Source: Apteryx mantelli (lineage: Eukaryota > Chordata > Aves > Apterygiformes > Apterygidae). From it: a stretch of 64,000 nucleotides of DNA. Below the pieces are notes generated by a model. The model saw nothing but the letters and a program-made list of their open reading frames with translations. It had not been told where the DNA came from and ran no database searches. Of this stretch, positions 26,004-38,237 are shown one piece after another. A program made the position numbers and the translations under genes. The stretch's first letter is position 1. Every line of letters begins with the position of its first letter. The stretch is from contig NC_089980.1 of the NCBI RefSeq assembly GCF_036417845.1, forward strand, positions 133,078,516 through 133,142,515. Reading direction: 5' to 3'.

Positions 26004-26497
26004 GTAGTAAAGAAATATAAAGCTGGAGGACACCAGACCATATTCAGAATAAATAACGGCAATAACTTCTACAGGAACTTTTTTTTTTGCATCTAATTAA
26101 AACTTTCATGTTGGCACAGTGTGTATTAAAGTAAGAAATCAACCCTTCAGATACCTGCTGAAGCAAGCAAAAGCTTCATTTTTTTAAAGGGGAAAACTGC
26201 CCTTACATAACTTACAGCAGTCTTTGGTTTGTTCCACTAAGTAGTTCTTATCTCCTAATATCTGCTAATAACCAAACACAGTTTTGTCCCTTTCCCTCCA
26301 GCAAACTGTCACTTTGAAGTCAACAAAAACCTGTTTTTCTAGCTGATAGTAATCAAAAAGTGCAGTAAAGCCATCCTAATGTGGTTAGGGCAGCAGCTGT
26401 TCTTTATTTTAATACCATCGGAGGTCCTAATCCATCCACAAGTTCTGATATCAGTTTTCTGGTCCAAGGAAAAGGCTTCTAAATGAAGGTCAGCGTT

Positions 26498-26519
26498 TGT
26501 TACCAATGTATTGGTAACA
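26498..26519. repeat. Short perfect inverted repeat
   Basis: Ten-base arms TGTTACCAAT and ATTGGTAACA flank a two-base centre. The arms contain CCAAT and ATTGG. It stands alone in the intron and may be chance. Confidence 0.8.
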
Positions 26520-29500
26520 TTGCGTACGAAAAGGCTATGGTGTAGCTTAATCACATTCAAAACAGTAAATTCACAATTATAACTACTAGTTACTTAAGGG
26601 GATTTCTGAAGTGTTTCCTACAAAATAAATGTTTTGTTAAGAACATTGCAGCAGAGTTTAAATATTATTTGATTTATTAATTACATTAGTAGAGGCAGAA
26701 AAAAGGAACACTTGAAAAAGAACGTAGTCTTTAGAAAAATGGAAGGATACTGGAAGGGTATTTCAGGTAATGTAGGGTGCACAAGAGAGCCAGCAGCTTG
26801 AAGACTGTAGCATTGGCTAAGACAGATTCTGCAGTGGATTTGGGCGCAAAGGCGAGAGGACAAACTCGGAGCTGAATCAAGGGGAAAGGAATTATCAGTT
26901 ACTTGTGTGCATTTGAAAGCAATTTATTATTCTGTGCTAGGCGAATTGATACTTCTCTGAAGCTGATGGAAGTTGAAGCATTCTCTTGTGTAGTGCGAGG
27001 ATTTCTCTATGGCTGTGTTATAAGAGCCAGTCCTTAGACAGTGTAAATTGTAAATGATCTGCTGATAAGCTATGCCATTCTGTCAACTGAGGATTTTGTT
27101 CCACTCCCTAATTTCCTGTGTGATACCATTGCATGAATGGTTTCAAAAATGAAATATCTTGTCCTTTTGTATTGTCTAGTTTCACTGTGATTACTTACAT
27201 CTGTGTAGGTTCTTCCACTCTAATTAGATTGCTTTTTATGGAAACTTTACCCTGCTTGAATTACATGACTCTTGTACTGAGCTTTGAAATGTAATATGGA
27301 AGCAGAGGCATTGCAAATATGGTAGATATTTGCATATCCCCTTGGAGGGATAGGAGAAGCCTTTTTGTATGTGATAGAGACTAAAGAGCTGGAAGTTAAG
27401 ATGACACTAGGATGGGGAAAAGAAATTGCAATATCCCTGGCAGGAGACTAATGTAGGCATCTATTACATGACATCAGAGGTGGATTCAGATCAGTATGTG
27501 CGTGGGTTTTCTGTTTTGTTTAAGTGGCTTGCAGCGGGTATAAAAAGCATAAAGATTGTCAGACTCCTGCATGCACTCATTTAGAAATTTTGTGTCGGAA
27601 CTAGGATGAAATTATCAGATTTCTCCACAATACTGAATTACCAGTGTGTGGCTGGCTTAGAGATGAGCAAAGCTGAAACCTTTAGATGTGCGGGAAATGA
27701 GGTACCAACCCCTTACTGAATTTCAGTGGGAGTTGACCCATTTAAGGCCCCAGTAATAGACTTGCAGACACTATGGGGATAACTTTTAAAATTTTTGCTT
27801 AAATGTCAAGCAATGCATGTTTCTTGTTTTTCCTCTTCTGAATGTTGACTGTACCTCTTCATCAAATACTTGTAGTTGAAAGCTTTGGGTTTTTTAAATG
27901 TATTTGATGGCTGTAGTCTGTGATATCCTTGACTGGAAAATACACTCGGTTCAGCCAGAGGCTGAACTCCCACCAGTGTTGAAGCAAAAGGGCACGGGTA
28001 TTTCAGGTGGCTGAGACTGTGTTGCATCAAGCCACAGGTCTCTCTAGGTTAGCCTTCTGCCTGTTTGGAAACTAGTGTCTCTCTTATTTGTGTGAGGTGG
28101 CTCTTTGTTTTTGTTTTATGTTGTGTTTTCTTCAGTTCCTGGGACAGGACCATATACAAACCGAGAGCACTGGTGCAGTGCAGGTACTAGTCTTGAGGCT
28201 AGCTCCTATGCAATATTAAACATGTTTAAGGTGTATTAGCAAGTTCCTTTCTTTTGAGGCTGGTTGCTTTTGCTTTCTTCCCATTGCAGAGCTTTCAGGT
28301 GGATTCTCCCAAGAATCTCTTAAACAAGTAAAGACAAAATTCAGATTAGATAATTTATGCTTATGTGACTGAGACCTATTCTGTTTTTGTCTGCTAGTGA
28401 TCCTGTTCCTGTGAATAAATGTGCGCTGCTGCTTCTCACTATCAGACATGGAGGTTTTAATCATGGACAGTTATGAATTCCTTTCATTTGCACTGCTGTC
28501 AATGGGACCTGCAGAAATGCATTGGGAGACCACTGTTGTCTGTTCCTCCTTCCTGTCTCCTTGTGTAAATCCCCTTCTCAATATCCTCTTGCATCTGTAA
28601 CTACAAATCTTCTGTGTTACCATGACCAGTTCGTTTCAGCTGTCCCTGCTGCATCCTCTTTATGTTCTGTTGTATAGCTGCTTCTGATACAAGCAGCACT
28701 CTGGTTACTCCTGTTTGTGCTTCTCCCTCTAACTGCAAGGCATACCACAAACGGTACAGGAGTGTTTCTTGGGAATATACTCTCTCTTCCTTTTTTTAAT
28801 TCCAATTTCAAATGATTTAAATAATAAAGTTTATACCTCTGTTTGAGAGACTGATCATTCCATTGGTTAATAAGTCTTATTCACAGAAACACTTTTATTC
28901 ATTACTGATTGTCTTGTTCTGTTACCCTCTACCTTTTTGAGACAAGGCTTTCCTGACTCCTTGCTGTTTTATGACCTGTATATAGCAGCTGCATTGAGTT
29001 CTGCATATGTACTTAAATTTTGGGAGGTCTTTTTGTAGAGGTAACTGTCACTGAAGCACGATTTAGATTTCTCTCTGCAGAAACACTGCATTATAGTCTC
29101 TTTTGATCTAAAATGGATGATCAGATTGACATTATGTAGTAACAATGAAAGCAACCATTTAAAATAACTTGTCCAATTTATATATCTGCATTTCATATTT
29201 TTCTTTTAGGTCCAAGAATCAAATCTTTAGTATTTGTCAGTTTTAAACCAGAAAGAGATGAATTTATGCCTTTTCCTTATCAATACCTTTACTGAATGCC
29301 TTACAAAATGAGATGTTTCTATGACACTATGATAGCTTCCATTCTGTGTGTAATTCCATACTTTCCAGCCTCTTCGGTCTCTTGCTTTTTTTCTCCTGTT
29401 AGTAGAATGTTGCACAGATCTGTACTTGGAATATGAATTATTCAAATGTGAAAAATACTTTATCTTTCTAGTAGTATATCAGACAGGAAAAGGTGTCTGA

Positions 29501-29911
29501 AGACAAGCATTAACAGACCCTGGATCCTGAGAGAACTCTTCAGAAGCTGAAAGTCATGCGAGGACAGTGACTGTTTTAAGATTTCGTGCCTTTCTAAAGT
29601 ATGCTGCATATTTGCAGTATATATGTCTGGGTAGACTGATCTTTTTGGAACATTCAGTACTTATCTGGCTTTTCCTCCCACTTCTGCATTAGCAGTTAAT
29701 GCCCTCTGTACCTTACTTTTGCTTTTGAAGAGCCTTCTGCTATCCTTTATCCACTTTCTTGTAGCATGTAGACTGCTATTAACCATAGCCATGGGTTGTG
29801 TTAGTATGCTGTGATACTGATTTTTAGGAAGTCTTCGGATTCTGGTTTATGCCATCTGGTTTTGAGCTTCATGGTGCACCTGAAATGCATCTGTGGGCTT
29901 CCCCTTTTCTT

Positions 29912-29930
29912 CCCCCCCCCCCCCCCCCCC
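29912..29930 (+). repeat. C19 homopolymer
   Basis: Nineteen C followed directly by GCAG, so the run looks like an extreme pyrimidine tract before an AG. No exon signature follows. Confidence 0.9.
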
Positions 29931-31444
29931 GCAGTCATGATACATTATATGTACTGGGTTGGGCAGAGAAGGGGATTTGAAACTGGACTTCTCATACAGA
30001 TCCCTCATCTCTGAAAACTAGATTTAAAAAATACCAATATTGTTACGAAACACCAACAAGTTATGAGAGCAAGCAGCACTTTCACTTGTTCTTTCCGATC
30101 TCTCTCCTTGCACCTAATAATCATGCAGCAAGTCATCTTGATTGTGAAGATAAGCTTAATTTATACTGATTTAGACCATTTACACTGTGCAAAGGAAAAT
30201 CCCGTTTGGGTCAGAAAAAACAAGCTTTGAGAGTGGTGAACCGCGTGAGCCGAAGGAGAACATCAGTGAGTGGGTGTGCGCTAGTCTTAAGTGCTATGGG
30301 TGCCATCTGCTGTCTCCTTCATGTACTGCATAGTTCGTTCTTCAGCTGCAGGAAGAGGAGGAAAAATACCATCTGTTAATTTAAGGAATAGGGTTGTAAA
30401 TACCCTGTCACTTGTGTAGGTAACACAAAATACACTTTTTAATCTTTGCTGATTTTGGGCAATACGATCAACAATGTTAATCCTAAATGTGTTCAAGTCT
30501 CATTTCACTTCACTTGGAAAATAGAGTTTTACAGAGTAATTATTGCTGTCTCATTATTATTAATATTATTTTGCAGCATTTTCCTTATGGTGTACCTAGA
30601 TCTTAATTTAGATGAACCTTAGACTTAATTTTTGGAGTGTGTTTTGTGGTTCACTATCTGAGCTCAAAATTTCTAGCTATGCAACTTTTTGAACCTGTTT
30701 GAAATTCAACTTTTTTTCTTTACTTATTTCTGAATTTCTTCTTCACTTCTTATATTTCGATTATGGCAACCTATATGTGTAGTTAGGAAGTGAAATAATG
30801 AAATGATTTGTTTAGGGTGCTTGTTTGCAAACCTGGTAAAATATATTCTATCCTCCTAAGGGACAGCAACAGCAGTGCTACAAAGTAAGGCCATAGTTCA
30901 CTATATCCGATTAAGTAATCAAGATGAGAGAAGGGGCAAACATGAAAAGTACAATTTAACCAGAGCCTTGAGTCATTTATAGCCTATTCATTAGATTGTT
31001 TTTCAAGGGAAACTTCTGTCTTGCCTTGTTTTTATTAGATCTAAATTGATATATTACTTTGGGTCACTTGACTGAATCTTAGTAAGTATCTACTGAAGAG
31101 AAATTCAATCCTAATAAGCATGAAAGTATAATATTTAATGCTATAGTCTTAGGCTGTGTTGCTACTGTAAATCAAATAATGCTCTGGCATTAGTTCCAGT
31201 ATTATTCTGTATGATATTTTCAATTGAATTGTTAAAATGGTCCATGTTACGCTTTTGGCCCAAGCAATACTCTCCCTAATAATTTCCAGGCATCTTTTAG
31301 GAATCTGCATGGACCTAGAGATCATTCCCAATAGGCGTTTTGGAAGATAAGAGTTAAATTATTTCCAAAAAACCTCCTGCAACTGCAGATTAATAGCACA
31401 GATGTGGCCAGCCCATGACAGTTAGTATCAGGGCCACAAGTGCA

Positions 31445-31860
31445 CCAGCAGGCTTTAAATTGCTGTGACCAGCCTCACGTGGGACCTCCACCCACACCCG
31501 CTGCTCAGGGCTTGCCTTGTTCCCAGTCCTGTCTCTGGCCCTGCTGCAGCCTGGGCTCCCTGGGTGGACCTGGCCCTGGTCTGCTGCTCACTGAGCCTGG
31601 GGCTGCCGGTGGCCCCTGATATCAGACCCTGCTGTGCCCCTCCCTGTTCAGATGCTGCAGGACTGCGCCCCTGGTGGGTGAGGGCACTGCCTGGGCTGCG
31701 GTCGCCCTCAACTTGCAGCTCATCTGCCCTCGGGGAGCAACCCTGCTCTTGCTGCTCCCTCACCGTTGGCGTTAAGACTTGGGAATGGGTCTTGGTGCTA
31801 CTTAACTTTCTTCATGTAGAAGTAGCTCTAGTGTCCTGATACCAGTTTTAAGCCTGCTGG
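31445..31860. mobile_element. GC-rich islet with 15-bp terminal inverted repeats, unassigned
   Basis: The ends 31445-31459 (CCAGCAGGCTTTAAA) and 31846-31860 are reverse complements at 14 of 15 positions. Between them lie about 390 bases, of which 31460-31770 are clearly GC-richer than the surrounding intron. Open frames of about 100-124 codons on both strands show no family resemblance. A non-autonomous DNA transposon is the simplest reading, but I see no clear target-site duplication. A diverged solo LTR or a chance pairing around a GC-rich tract is also possible. Confidence 0.4.
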
Positions 31861-33822
31861 ATTAGTTGGAGAGTTCTCATATGATATCTTGAGATCACGT
31901 GGCTGGACAAACGATCAGGGTTTAGCTGGTTGGTTGTGGAAGTGTTGCATATGAAATAGAATATTTCTAGAAACATCTATCAGGGAAGAAAATACATTTT
32001 AAAGAGCTGTGCAAAATCAAAGCCTGGGCACACCTTTGACACACTTAGTTTGGGTCTAGGGTTGCTCCAGAGACGTTCAACATAGATGAAAGCAGAATGC
32101 GAGTCAGAAAGAAGATCCTGATAAAAAGTAATGCAGCTTGAGTCTTCATGAAGATGCTAGAGACTGATGTGCTGAAGATGCTTTGTTAATGTCTGAACCT
32201 ACATGTGGCTAGCAAGTGGACAGTAATGCGTCGAACTTGGATGTGAAGGTAAGTCAGAAATGGGTATTGGGAGAAGCCTATAAACATTCTGTCTTCCTGT
32301 TACCTGATTTTCCAAACCAAAGTAGAAAATATGGTCTCCACTGGTGGGGAGATAATCCTTGGAACAATACCATTAAGACTCCTGTGTTTCCTACCCACTT
32401 TCTTTACATCTAGCAAAACACTTAATGTTTTGGAGTGTTTTCCTTGTGAGGGCAAAAGCAAATATCTGGAAATCTTTAACCCAAAAGTGGGGTCACTGAG
32501 ACCCTAGAGTAGAAATGTGGTGAAGATGTGTGCTTGGGATACAAGAAGAAAGGTTAATCTTCCGGCTTTTTCTGATTCTTTTGCGGAACTTGAAGCTGGC
32601 TTTCCTGCTTTGACTTCAGTCTGTCTTCAAAATTCCATTCGAATCTTCCATTTTTAAGTGCTACTGAAATCAATGTTTCACAAAGAAATTGGTTCTTGAC
32701 ATCCTGAGGTTTTCTACTGGCACCCATTTTGACCGGGGGTGGGGAGGAGAGTGTATAGCTCTCATCATGACCTCCCTCTAAGTGCTTGAGGTACATGCCT
32801 GCCTATTCTGTCAGAAAGATTAGAGAAAATATCTGAATTTGGAATTCGTACAGTTCCTTTACCTTTACTTTCCTCTCTTCCTCCTATTTGCTTTCCCTTG
32901 GAGGACAGTCTTGCTTCTTACAGATTATAAAATTGGAGGGAGCTGCTGCATGCACCGTTGGTCTGACATCTCCTGTGACACAGGTCCTAATTTCCAAATT
33001 ACTTTCTCTTACTAGAATATAGTTCTAGGGAAAAAAAAAAAATCAAAATTTTAAAAAAGCTTGATTGTATTATTGGTGCTGAGTTATGGTGATAAGTTTG
33101 ACAAATTCTTGAAACTTGGGTTATGTAAAATGTCAGACAGTTTGTACAAATCACTCAAACACATCTGAATTAAATCACTGCTGGTTTGTAAGTTGCAGTT
33201 GAACTCAAAGATGATCAGAAATTATCTGCAAGGTTTGAGCAGAAATTTTATGCAACTAAAATTTGTGTTCTGCAGTGCTGAAGGCAGCTTTCCAAAAAGC
33301 AAGTATTGATTTTTAGCACCACAGGAAACCTATTGCTCCTTGGTGCTTTACACTAATAAATTGCTTTTAATACTTCTTAATTGTCTATTGAGCTCAGAAT
33401 CCTAATGTTTTTTAATATCCAGTGTGTTATCTCTGTATGCATATATCTCATACTTTTGTGATATTTGTTTGAGATTTTTATGGCTTTCCTACTGTGCTAG
33501 CTGACTTTTGATGAAATAGTTTCTCAGCTATATTGATAACAGTAAATTGTGAATCTAGAAGTATGAGAAAGCTTCTAAAAAAAGCACTTAATACTGGGTT
33601 GCATAGCTGAACTTTATGAAACTAACAGCTTTTCATTTTTTTAAAAAAAATAGTCCTGTTATAACTCAAAATGAACAGGTTTTTCTTAGCTGATTCCTTT
33701 GAAACAGGTAGGACAATATTTGGAAAAAGATACCTGGAATGTGTTTGAAGGATTTAGAATCTGGCCTATGGGCAAAATAAGTGCTTGGAAACTAAATAGG
33801 GTAATAGGCTGCAGGCGTGCTC

Positions 33823-33846
33823 TTTTTTTTTTTTTTTTTTTTTTTT
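33823..33846 (+). repeat. T24 homopolymer
   Basis: Twenty-four T. No retroposed gene in the minus orientation was recognised to its left. Confidence 0.9.
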
Positions 33847-33963
33847 GGTGGCTCGGGCCTTGGAGCAAATACAAATCCTACTCCTTGAGACTTAGTTTTG
33901 CCATCCAACCTGAGGTCCTAAAAGTGTCAGTAATGGGTGCTTTATTTGAAAAGAACAACTCTT

Positions 33964-34021
33964 CCCCCCCTCCCCCCCCCCGTTCCCTCCTCTCCAACCC
34001 TCAACACCACCCCTCCCCCCC
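33964..34021 (+). repeat. C-rich tract
   Basis: Runs of seven, ten and seven C are separated by short spacers, with additional shorter runs between. The minus strand therefore has three long G runs plus shorter ones and could form a G-quadruplex. Confidence 0.85.
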
Positions 34022-34859
34022 AAGAAGAGAGGAAAAAATAAGAGGCTTAAATTTCTTTTGCTACTTGCCCCATGAACATGACTCTACTGCTGTTTCACTC
34101 TGCTTAGTAATGCACCTTATGTAGGTATGTAAGCAATAAGTTCTGTGTAGCCTTAGAAAAATATAGTAGTTCTTGGGGAAGAAATTAACAGCATTGTTAT
34201 CATAAATTTAAGCTTTTATGTAACTTTTAGAATGTTTTCATTATTGGAATCTCTGTCTAAATTGATCCACCAGAAGGTGGAGATAAGGACCATGTAAAAG
34301 CTTGGAAAGGAAACATGGAACTCCTCTCCTGACACTTCTGCTTCTTACTTGTGCTTTAAATTCTCAATTTCTTTTTTCTAGTCCCCACTAAAATGTGTTA
34401 TTCTGATAGTAATATTTTTGTAATCTATTTCATAAAGTCTTGCCATCTCTCCTGCTAGATTCCCTATTATAATCTAGGTGAAGAAAGGTGTCTAAACCAG
34501 GCTTCATGGGGATGGTGATACCTGTGATCTAGAGGACATCAGTGAAAACCAAACTCTGCTTTGACAAGACTGTTGGTTAAACAAATGTAATCTTGAAAAA
34601 ACAGTTCACTGTAACATGAAATGTGGTATATACATGATGCTGGTGTCAGTCTCAGTAATACCTTGCTTGTAGAGGAAACTTTTGTCCGTTTCCAGTACAG
34701 AAGTAAAGCTAGCTGTGTTTTAAGAAAGCAGGCTTGTCTGTCAAAATTATGCTTTGATTTATGTCTGACTTCATCTTTCACTTTGTGCTGTAGCTACTAT
34801 AACTCAGAGCCATTCATTAATATCAGTGAAATTCTGACTTGAGGGTGTGCACCACAGTT

Positions 34860-36257
34860 CATACTAAGATGTGCCTTCAAAAAGGGCAAGAAGGAGGACC
34901 CAGGGAACTACAGGCCAGTCAGCCTTACCTCCATCCCTGGAAAGGTGATGAAGCAGCTAATCCTGGATGTCATCTCCAAGCATGTGGAGGAAAAGAAGGT
35001 GAGGAGTCGTCAGCATGGCTTCACCAAGGGGAAATCATGCTTAACCAATCTGATAGCCTTCTGTGATGGAATGCCTGGCTGGGTAGATAAGGTAGACAAC
35101 ATCTACTGCTCTCCCCTCGACTTCAGCAAGGCTTTTAACACTGTCTCCCATAACATCCTCATAGACAAGCTCAGGAAGTGTGGGCTAGATGAGTGGACAG
35201 TGAGGTGGATGGAGAACTGGCTGAATGGGAGAGCTCAGAGAGTTGTGCCCAGTGGCACAGAGTCTAGTTGGAGGCCTGTAGCTAGCGGTGTCCCCCAGGG
35301 GTCAGGACTGGGTCCAGTCTTGTTCAACTTCTTCATCAATGACCTGGATGAAGGCACAGAGTGCACCCTCAGCAAGTTTGCTGATGATACCAAACTGGGA
35401 GGAGTGGCTGATACACCAGAGGGCTGTGCTGCCATTCAGAGAGACCTGGACAGGCTGGAGAGGTGGGCAGAGAGGAACCTCATGAAGTTCAACAAAGGCA
35501 AGTGCAGGGTCCTGCACCTGGGGAGGAATAACCCCAGTCACCAGTACAGGTTGGGGGTTGACCCGCTGGAAAGCAGCTCTGCGGAGAAGGACCTGGGAGT
35601 GCTGGTGGACACCAAGTTAAGCATGAGGCAGCAATGTGCCCTTGTGGCCAAGAAGGCCAATGGCATCCTGGGGTGCATCAGGAAGAGTGTTGCCAGCAGG
35701 TGGAGGGAGGTGATTCTCCCCCTCTACTCAGCCCTAGTGAGGCCCCATCTGGAGTACTGTGTCCAGTTCTGGGCTCCCCAGTACAGGAAGGATGTGGCAC
35801 TACTGAAGCAAGTCCAGTGAAGGGCTACAAAGATGATTAGGGGACTGGAGCATCTCTCTTATGAGGAAAGACTGAGAGAGCTTGGCCTGTTTAGCTTGGA
35901 GAAGAGAAGGCTGAGAGGGGATCTTTTCAATGTGTGCAAGTATCTGAAGGGAGGGTGTCGAGAGGATGGGACCAGACTCTTTTCAGTGATGCCGAGCGAC
36001 AGGACGCGAGGCAACGGGCACAAACTGAAAAACAGACAGCTCCATCTGAACCTGAGGAAAAACTTCTTCACTGTGAGGGTGACGGAGCACTGGAACAGGT
36101 TACCCAGAGAGCTTGTGGAGTCTCCTTCTCTGGAGATATTCAGAACCCGCCTGGATGTGATCCTGTGCAACGTGCTCTAGGAGCCCCTGCTTGAGCAGGG
36201 GGATTGGACTAGATGATCTCCAGAGGTCCCTTCTGACCTCAACCATTCTGTGATGTG
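34860..36257 (+). mobile_element. CR1 LINE, 5'-truncated, ORF2 reverse-transcriptase part
   Basis: This is a CR1 non-LTR retrotransposon that lacks the endonuclease and 5' end. One frame runs from the upstream stop at 34840 to the natural stop at 36178-36180. It carries [19 protein letters not shown] near the start, motif A LDFSKAF with its catalytic Asp at 35119, GVPQGS at 35287-35304 and the catalytic FADD at 35377-35388. The C-terminal [15 protein letters not shown] and [15 protein letters not shown] segments follow. A single TGA at 35818-35820 interrupts the frame, and the surrounding CAG-TGA-AGG fits a CpG transition of CGA. The usual KAFD reads KAFN here. The 3' UTR contains GGATTGGACTAGATGATC and ends in CATTCTGTGATGTG, the CR1 terminal octamer. 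The low decay suggests a fairly recent insertion. It cannot move autonomously. Confidence 0.95.
35818..35820 (+). other. Nonsense codon in CR1 reverse transcriptase
   Basis: TGA sits in an otherwise continuous frame at the junction LLKQVQ / RATKMIRG. Related CR1 copies, as I recall them, have Arg (CGA) here, and CGA to TGA is the usual methyl-CpG decay. Confidence 0.8.
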
Positions 36258-36320
36258 TAAGACTTGTTCAGTTACAGTTACATTGTGTGACATTATATAC
36301 ATAAACATATGCACATAGCA

Positions 36321-36712
36321 TCACAATATGGTTGGGGTTGGAAGGGACCTCTGGAGATCATCTAGTCCAACCCCTTGCTCAGAGAAGGATCAGTGAGAGC
36401 AGGTTGCCCAGAACTGTGTCCAGCTGGCTTTTAAAAGTATCCAAAGATGGAGATTCCAGAGCTCTCTGGGTACAGACCTGTTCCGGTGTTCAGCCACCCT
36501 CCCAGGAAAAAAAGTTTTCTTGGGTTTAAACAGAATTTCCTGTGTTCCACTTGTGCTCATTGCCTCTCCTTTCACTGGCACCACTGAGGAGAGTCTGGCT
36601 GCATCTTTACTTCCCCTATCTCCTGCCATCACATGTTCATACCCCCGATAAGATTTCCCACCCACTCCCAGCCTTCTCCAGATTAAACAATCCCAACTCT
36701 CTCAGCCTCTCC
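36321..36712 (-). mobile_element. CR1 LINE 3' fragment, opposite orientation
   Basis: Read on the minus strand, this ends in the CR1 3' UTR (GGTTGGACTAGATGATCTCC, then CCAACCCCAACC). Further upstream is the C-terminal ORF2 region, including the decayed equivalent of the FFPG-type segment around 36505. Only about 390 bases remain. Its 3' end faces the 3' end of the copy at 34860-36257 across a spacer of about 64 bases. Confidence 0.9.
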
Positions 36713-38204
36713 GTGTGTGTATACACGTGCATGTATATAAGTATAGTGTGTTTGTGTATCTGTTATTTTATCTATTCATATATAAAGTCACATTAATGCT
36801 CTGCAGTGTTACATTCTAAAATAATTGCATTTACAAATTGATATTGTTCAGTGTAGTAGACAATGTTCTGACCCAGTTTTAAAATCAATATTAGACTCTT
36901 AAAAATAACGGAGATGTGATGGCCAGTCTGAGTAGCATTGATTGTCAGACAAGATGTTTGTTCCATAGGTCTCCTTTTCTGTTGGCTGTGTCCAATGGCT
37001 AATAAAAACTGTAAAATCATTTTAGTGATAACACAAAGGTGGCTTTGCATTAACTTATTTAGCAAGTGCTGCAGTGTAAAATCACATCTTCCCCGTGAAC
37101 ATATTAAAAAAAACACAAAAAAACAAAGTCTTTCAGTCCAAAACAAAATGCAAATGAAGTTATTTGGTCAGATCAGTAACCTGGCATACGAATCCAGAAG
37201 CAGTTTTAATTAAAATATAATTGGAATGGGATGATATATACTCTGATCTTGTATGTCAACAGTAAACTGGGAGGAATTTATTAGTCATTTGAGTTGGAGT
37301 GCCAGAAAGATGCTGAATGGGAATGGAAAATGAGAGATTGAGGGCACTACTCCTTTCTTCTGTACTATGAACCGGCTGAATTGGCTCAGTTTGAAAATCT
37401 TTGTGACACTGAGGAACCACTGAAGAGCATAAAGCCACCATGGATGACTGCTGTGCTAGTCTTTTCCCCCAAAATTTCTAATATGGGGTCATGCTTTGAG
37501 CATCTGTACAAAATGTTTACTTTGCCCCAGTATCCCAGCTGGCAAATAATCCTGCAGTGACTACTGATAGCTGTTTGAGCAGCTTCTTTCTGCTATCTTG
37601 GTAAGATGATGATGGTGCGGATTCCAAAGCCTGATACTCAGTAGTCTTAAATCGACATCTCAAGTCATTTGTCATTTCACTGTGGGCCATATTCTACCAC
37701 CCTTTACAAGATCATAATAAATTAACTCAGTGGCAGACTGTATGCATTGTTGAATAAAATTCGGTGCTGTTCATGGCAGGGAGAGAACCCTCTCCTTTGT
37801 TCAGTTTCTGGTATTTTCACGATGTATTCATTCATTTGCTGTGACAGTGTGCTACCTGTTTTGAGAAGTATGCACTATCAGTACAGTCCTCAATGTCATT
37901 TCTCAGTACTGTGTAATAGGGAACTGAGATTCCCTTGTGCTAAAAATCTCTGTTGCACCTTCAATTTTCAGGCTGAAGCAATGATGAATGGTACAGGATG
38001 CAGCAGTCCTACGTATGTGAGTCTTTCACATGAGACAGGAAAGTCTGTTGTCATAACCTGTGGTGATATTATGGACTAATTCTGCTGTGCAGTAGAGCTA
38101 GAGACAGAGGTTTGGACCTTTTAGTGCCTCCTAAAGTTTCAGTAAAGTTTTGTCATTTCTGGCATCTCTTTCTGATGTTGATAGCTTTGAAAATAATCTC
38201 CAGT

Positions 38205-38237
38205 AGATTTTATATATATACATATATATAAATATTT
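38205..38237 (+). repeat. (AT)n simple repeat
   Basis: Alternating AT/TA stretch with one CA step, followed by AATATTTAAA. Confidence 0.8.
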
